Below, piece by piece: positions 5,886 through 9,064 of a stretch of DNA of 9,064 bases. The translations under genes were made by a program, and so were the position numbers. Each line of letters starts with the position of its first letter. Within the stretch, counting starts at the first letter, position 1. The notes under the pieces are model-generated. The model was not told the origin of the DNA, ran no database searches, and saw only the letters and a program-made list of their open reading frames with translations. Source of the stretch: Bacillota bacterium (GTDB taxonomy: Bacteria > Bacillota > Sulfobacillia > JAJZYS01 > JAJYTV01); assembly GCA_021786135.1 (NCBI GenBank), contig JAJYNV010000247.1, positions 1 to 9,064 on the forward strand, written 5' to 3'.

Positions 5886-5921
5886 ACACCGCGGAGGTGC
5901 AATCCGCGGTGTCTTTTCTTT
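5886..5921 (+). terminator. Hairpin with T-rich tail: trk terminator overlapping the next gene's start
   Basis: ACACCGCGGA (5886-5895) and TCCGCGGTGT (5903-5912) form a perfect 10-bp stem with a 7-base GGTGCAA loop. A T-rich tail (TCTTTTCTTT, 5912-5921) follows. This is the shape of an intrinsic terminator 18 bp after the second trkA stop. The stem also contains the likely ribosome site (GGAGG, 5893-5897) and both candidate GTG starts (5897 in the loop, 5909 in the 3' arm) of the next gene. It may therefore act as an attenuator or a translation lock as well. Confidence 0.7.
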
Positions 5922-7369
5922 GGGCTCTTATCGGTAGCCTTGTCGCCAGTCTCCTGCTTCTCATCGTCCTCGCTGCGACGTTCACGCCGCTCATGCAGGC
6001 CCTCGGGCGCCGCTTCACCGCAATCCTCGTGCGGGAGAGTTACACCGGCAACGTCATGAGCTTCATCAACACCATGCAGCGGCTGGGCCCGCAGACCATG
6101 GGCGAAGCAATGCTGCGCGCGGGCTCCGACGGCAAGGTGATCGTGCGTCCGCTCGGCACTCCGAGGCAGTTGTCGCCATGGCGCGACCTGCTCTTCAATC
6201 CGGCACAGATCGGCCGCTCCCCTCTCAACGCGGACGCCAAGGTGGACCTGTCGGTCGTGATCGGTCCCAGGGCCAAGCATCCCCTCCGCGTCGAGACACC
6301 GCTGCTCGTGGCCGGCATGTCCTACGGCGGCGCGCTGACGAAGGATCTCAAGGTGGCGCTGGCTCGCGCCGCAAACCAGGCGGGCACCGCGACCAACACC
6401 GGCGAGGCCTTCCTGGCCGAGGAACGGCGCGCGGCGCGCAAGCTGATCGTCCAGTTCCACCGCGGCACCTGGCCGATGTCGCCCCAGAACCACCCTCAGC
6501 TCCTGGCGTCCGCCGACGCCATCGAGATTCAGATCGGGCAGGGAGCCCAGGCCGGGGCACCCATCAGGACCCCTGCGGACGGCGTCGGCAAGGACCAGCG
6601 CAAGGCTTTCGGCCTCGCCCCAGGCAGCGATGCGCTGATCGAGGGACGCCTCGCGGGTGTCGCCGGCGTCGGCGACCTCAAGCGGATCGTCGAACGGCTG
6701 CAGGAAGCCTACGAGGTGCCCGTGGGCCTCAAACTGGCAGCCACAGATCAACTGGAGCAGGATCTTGACGCTCTCGCGGCGGTGCCGCTCGACTTCATCT
6801 GCCTCGACGGGGCGGAAGGCGGCACCCATGGCGGCCCGGCCATCCTCCAGGACGACTTCGGCCTGCCGACCATGCATGCGGTCGCACGTGCGGACGCCCA
6901 TCTGCGCCGGAGCGGTCGGCGCGCAGGCGTCAGCCTGCTGGCGGCCGGCGGCCTCCACACGCCGGGTACCTGCCTCAAGGCCCTTGCCCTCGGAGCCGAC
7001 GCCTGCTATGTCGGCACCAGCCTGGTAGTCGCGAGCGTCGCGCAGCAGGCGGTGAACCTCCTGCCCTGGGAACCGCCCTACAGCATGATCTTCGCGCACG
7101 GCAGCGACCAGAGGCGCTTCTCCGGCTCGGATGCGGAGCGCAACGCCACTGCCTTCCTGCGCTCGAGCAGCGCGGAGATCGAAATCGGCATGCGCGCACT
7201 GGGCAAAGCCGCGCTCGCGGAACTCAGCCGCCAGGACCTGGTCGCCCTGAACCCTATGACGGCTGCCGTCACCGGCTGTCGGCTGCCGCTGGGACCGCTG
7301 GAGGAAGAAGGCGCCGAATATCTCGATCCCATGCCGGATGAGGTGCACCAGCCACGGCCCCTGCACTAG
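5909..7369 (+). CDS. Membrane-anchored FMN-binding glutamate synthase family protein
   Basis: A 486-aa protein matching the stand-alone FMN (GltB central/synthase) domain family. The true substrate of these stand-alone forms is not established. An N-terminal transmembrane helix (about 3-25) is followed by the family block YTGNVMSFINTMQRLG and LRAGSDGKVIVRPLG. Then come GMSYGGAL (136 onward), ATNTGEA (161-166), DGAEGGTHG (300-308), AAGGLHTPG (345-353) and GADACYVGT (362-370), the TIM-barrel FMN and phosphate-binding strands. The cysteine cluster that holds the 3Fe-4S centre in classical GltB is absent after 370, where the sequence reads SLVVASVAQQ. There is no glutamine amidotransferase domain. 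I chose GTG 5909 (GGAGG 11 nt upstream); GTG 5897 would overlap its own SD. Both lie inside the preceding hairpin. The SPFH gene follows after 92 bp and may share the transcript. Confidence 0.9.
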   Translation: MSFLWALIGSLVASLLLLIVLAATFTPLMQALGRRFTAILVRESYTGNVMSFINTMQRLGPQTMGEAMLRAGSDGKVIVRPLGTPRQLSPWRDLLFNPAQIGRSPLNADAKVDLSVVIGPRAKHPLRVETPLLVAGMSYGGALTKDLKVALARAANQAGTATNTGEAFLAEERRAARKLIVQFHRGTWPMSPQNHPQLLASADAIEIQIGQGAQAGAPIRTPADGVGKDQRKAFGLAPGSDALIEGRLAGVAGVGDLKRIVERLQEAYEVPVGLKLAATDQLEQDLDALAAVPLDFICLDGAEGGTHGGPAILQDDFGLPTMHAVARADAHLRRSGRRAGVSLLAAGGLHTPGTCLKALALGADACYVGTSLVVASVAQQAVNLLPWEPPYSMIFAHGSDQRRFSGSDAERNATAFLRSSSAEIEIGMRALGKAALAELSRQDLVALNPMTAAVTGCRLPLGPLEEEGAEYLDPMPDEVHQPRPLH

Positions 7370-7461
7370 GCAGGATATCTAAGCCTCTCCTGTAGAAATC
7401 CTTCCGACGCGGGCGAATGCCTTGCGGCAAGGGCCCGGAGGTTTCGAGAGGAGTGGCGCTC

Positions 7462-8334
7462 GTGAGCGCAACCTTGTGGATCATCCTGATTATCGTCATC
7501 CTGGTCTTTCTCGGCGTCCGCTTCGTACAGCAGGGCACCATGGGTGTCGTCATCCGCTTCGGTCGCTTCAGTCGGGCCGTCCAGCCGGGCATCGCACTGA
7601 TCATTCCGTTCCTTGAGACGATGCGCCGCGTCTCGACGCGCTCGCAGACGATCCAGATGCCGGCCTCGCCGGTCCTGACGGCCGACAACGTCTCACCGGT
7701 GATCGATGCCTACTTCGTCTTCCGCGTGGTCAATCCGCGGGATTTCCTCTTCGAGATCCAGAATCCCGTGGAGACGGTGCAGGCGATCATGTTCTCCACC
7801 ATCCGCCGCGTCATCGCCGAGATGCACCTTTCCGAGGCCATGGCCGCACGCGACAAGATCGACGCGGAACTGCGCAAGGAACTCGACGAGAAGACGGCTG
7901 GCTGGGGATTCCGCGTCGAGCAGGTGGCCATCCGGGACTTCCAGCTGCCGCCTGAGATGAAGCAGTCGATGGAGCAGCAGAAGATCGCGGATGCCCAGCG
8001 CCACGCGGCCATCAACACGGCGGAGGGCCAGAAGCAGGCCGCCATTCTCGCCGCCGAGGGCCAGCGCCAGGCAGCCATCACCGAGGCTGAAGGTCGGGCG
8101 CAGGCCACCCTCACCGTCGCCGACGCCGATGCCCAGGCCATCGCCAAGGTTTACGGCGCATACCTGGCGCAGGGCGGCTCACCGGAAACGCTGCAGGCGG
8201 TCCTCACCATGCGCAGCCTGGAGGCGCTCGAACGGGTCTCCAACGGGCAGGCCACCAAGATCCTCGTGCCCAACAACCTGGCGAGCCTCGCTGGCACTCT
8301 CGCCGGTCTCTCAGAAGTGGGCAAAGTAGGCTAA
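7462..8334 (+). CDS. SPFH/band-7 domain membrane protein (stomatin/flotillin-like)
   Basis: A 290-aa SPFH protein. It has one N-terminal membrane helix (about 4-22), a band-7 domain (about 20-185, with GVVIRFGRFSRAVQPGI and the INPVE/RRVIAEM region) and an alanine-rich coiled coil. Inside the coil is a short repeat: AEGQKQAAI, AEGQRQAAI and AEGRAQATL (about 187-215). SPFH proteins form large membrane-bound rings or scaffolds that organise microdomains and modulate proteases. Many stomatin types pair with NfeD, but no NfeD gene is visible. The start GTG (7462-7464) has AGAGGAG (7447-7453) eight bases upstream; an ATG at 7417 has no SD and would add 15 non-hydrophobic residues. The 92-bp gap to the glutamate-synthase-like gene holds only a small 5-bp hairpin (7420-7432) and no clear promoter, so the two may be co-transcribed. 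Confidence 0.9.
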   Translation: MSATLWIILIIVILVFLGVRFVQQGTMGVVIRFGRFSRAVQPGIALIIPFLETMRRVSTRSQTIQMPASPVLTADNVSPVIDAYFVFRVVNPRDFLFEIQNPVETVQAIMFSTIRRVIAEMHLSEAMAARDKIDAELRKELDEKTAGWGFRVEQVAIRDFQLPPEMKQSMEQQKIADAQRHAAINTAEGQKQAAILAAEGQRQAAITEAEGRAQATLTVADADAQAIAKVYGAYLAQGGSPETLQAVLTMRSLEALERVSNGQATKILVPNNLASLAGTLAGLSEVGKVG

Positions 8335-8357
8335 GTATACAAGCAGCTCCGAGACGG

Positions 8358-8387
8358 AAGGCGGCTCCCTGCGAGGGGCCGCCTTTC
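8358..8387. terminator. Hairpin between convergent genes, probable (weak) bidirectional terminator
   Basis: AAGGCGGC (8358-8365) pairs with GCCGCCTT (8378-8385), and CCC/GGG extends the stem past one bulged T to a TGCGA loop. It is the only strong structure in the 71-bp gap between the SPFH and DUF169 stops. The T tail is short on both strands (TTT on plus, TT on minus), so it may also work as an mRNA end-protecting stem. Confidence 0.7.
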
Positions 8388-8405
8388 ACCGTTCATCCGC
8401 TCTGG

Positions 8406-9064
8406 CTACCCCTCGCCGCGGGATTCCTCTTCGCGCCAGATGGACTTCACCGTCTCGTAGGTCTCCGGGTAGTCGGCCGTATAGCGCAGATAATGGGGGA
8501 TCGGGTAACGCACGCCGCCCTGATGGGTACCGGCAAGCCCTCGCGCAAAGGCATCGGCGTCCACCCAGGGCAGGGTGAAGGCCATCTCGTGATCCTGGGT
8601 CTGCCCGAACACGCGGTCGCCGTAGCACGGCAGGATCACCTGCGGCCTTCCTGTCTGGCGCGTGCGGTTCACGATCTCCGCGCAGTCGGCCCGTGCACTG
8701 AATTCCGACGTGATGCTGCCGCCCGTCTCGAAGAGCGCGGCGGCGACCATGCGCATCACCTGCGCCGAATTGCCGTAGACGGCGACCACTTCCGGTTCGA
8801 AGCGCGCGGTGCGCAGCGGACCGACGAGGACGGTGCCCGACAGCTCCGCGCGCGCCACGCTCGCCTCGGTGCGCAGAGCGGCATCCCGATCCTTGGCGTA
8901 CATGCCCTCCGCCAGGCGGCCTTCGGCATAGAAGTCCGGCGGTTTGCGGAAGGCGAACGCCACCGAGGCGATCGGACAGGAGAGGTCCTCGCCGGCCATC
9001 GCGATCGTCCAGCCGTAGCGCCTCGCCATCGAGACGCCCTGGCAGATGCTCACCTGGATGCCGA
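8406..9064 (-). CDS. DUF169 family protein, C-terminal part (start beyond the right edge)
   Basis: At least 219 codons are open from the right edge to the TAG at 8406-8408. The reading frame continues upstream of the GTG at 9051-9053 (GIQV...), so the true start is probably outside the window. I recognise the DUF169 pattern: an ICQGVSMARRYGWTIAM segment followed by LSCPIASVAF near the visible N-terminus. A central VVAVYGNSAQVMRM strand-helix and a late ILPCYGDRVFG segment follow. Four cysteines fall in conserved-looking places (SICQ, LSCP, ADCAE, LPCYG), and could bind metal or a cluster, although no function is established for the family. No membrane segment is visible. The gene converges on the SPFH gene and appears functionally separate. 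The family call is from memory of its motifs and is moderately firm. Confidence 0.78.
   Translation of the reverse strand, partial: GIQVSICQGVSMARRYGWTIAMAGEDLSCPIASVAFAFRKPPDFYAEGRLAEGMYAKDRDAALRTEASVARAELSGTVLVGPLRTARFEPEVVAVYGNSAQVMRMVAAALFETGGSITSEFSARADCAEIVNRTRQTGRPQVILPCYGDRVFGQTQDHEMAFTLPWVDADAFARGLAGTHQGGVRYPIPHYLRYTADYPETYETVKSIWREEESRGEG

Noticed and set aside
5705..7366. Long open frame (about 553 codons) on the minus strand.
   Set aside because: It lies antisense to the glutamate-synthase-like gene, which has clear family motifs. The minus-strand translation is low-complexity and motif-free.
7420..7432. Small hairpin CCTTG-CGG-CAAGG before the SPFH gene.
   Set aside because: Only five base pairs with no T tail; too weak to call a terminator or a regulatory element.
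8017..8130. Repeated DNA in the 3' half of the SPFH gene.
   Set aside because: It encodes the AEGQ-QAA coiled-coil repeat normal for SPFH proteins, so it is a protein repeat and not a separate DNA element.

Overview
The window is GC-rich bacterial chromosome packed with genes. No stretch of 300 bases lacks a gene; the longest gap is about 125 bp. Strong GGAGG-type Shine-Dalgarno (SD) sites, frequent GTG and TTG starts, a SelB GTPase and the two-subunit TrkA/RCK pair all fit a high-GC, thermophile-like Bacillota lineage (Symbiobacteria, Limnochordia, Thermaerobacter type) or a relative. That placement is inferred from gene style and carries low confidence. I see no insertion sequence, CRISPR array, phage gene or attachment site.

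Left half (1-4021, minus strand). Reading leftward there is a compact gene train: selB (selenocysteine elongation factor), a PP2C/SpoIIE-type phosphatase, a very small P-loop kinase-like protein and an HD-domain phosphohydrolase. After a 125-bp gap comes the start of secD. The first four genes overlap or nearly touch (11-bp overlap, 1-bp gap, 26-bp overlap), so they are probably co-translated. secD has its own promoter-like TATAAT plus a set of interleaved inverted repeats.

Centre (4093-4251, plus strand). A textbook single-gene unit: a sigma-70 promoter (TTGACA, 17 bp, TATACT), tRNA-Pro(CGG) with encoded CCA, and a strong intrinsic terminator. It is divergent from selB.

Right half. A Nudix hydrolase (minus) is divergent from a two-gene potassium-regulator operon (plus): a 144-aa RCK_N-only protein followed by a 221-aa RCK_N+RCK_C protein. 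This matches the two-subunit TrkA ring architecture known from Thermotoga. Next are a membrane-anchored FMN-binding glutamate-synthase-like protein and an SPFH/band-7 (stomatin-like) membrane protein. A convergent DUF169 gene runs off the right edge.

The most interesting signals are two RNA structures at translation starts. Before the second trkA gene, a strong SD lies 37 nt from the ATG, but a 10-bp hairpin between them would restore a 12-nt spacing. Before the glutamate-synthase-like gene, a perfect 10-bp hairpin with a T-rich tail looks like the trk terminator, yet it contains both candidate GTG starts and the SD of the next gene. Also notable are the phosphatase/P-loop/HD trio coupled to selB and the repeat cluster at the secD promoter.
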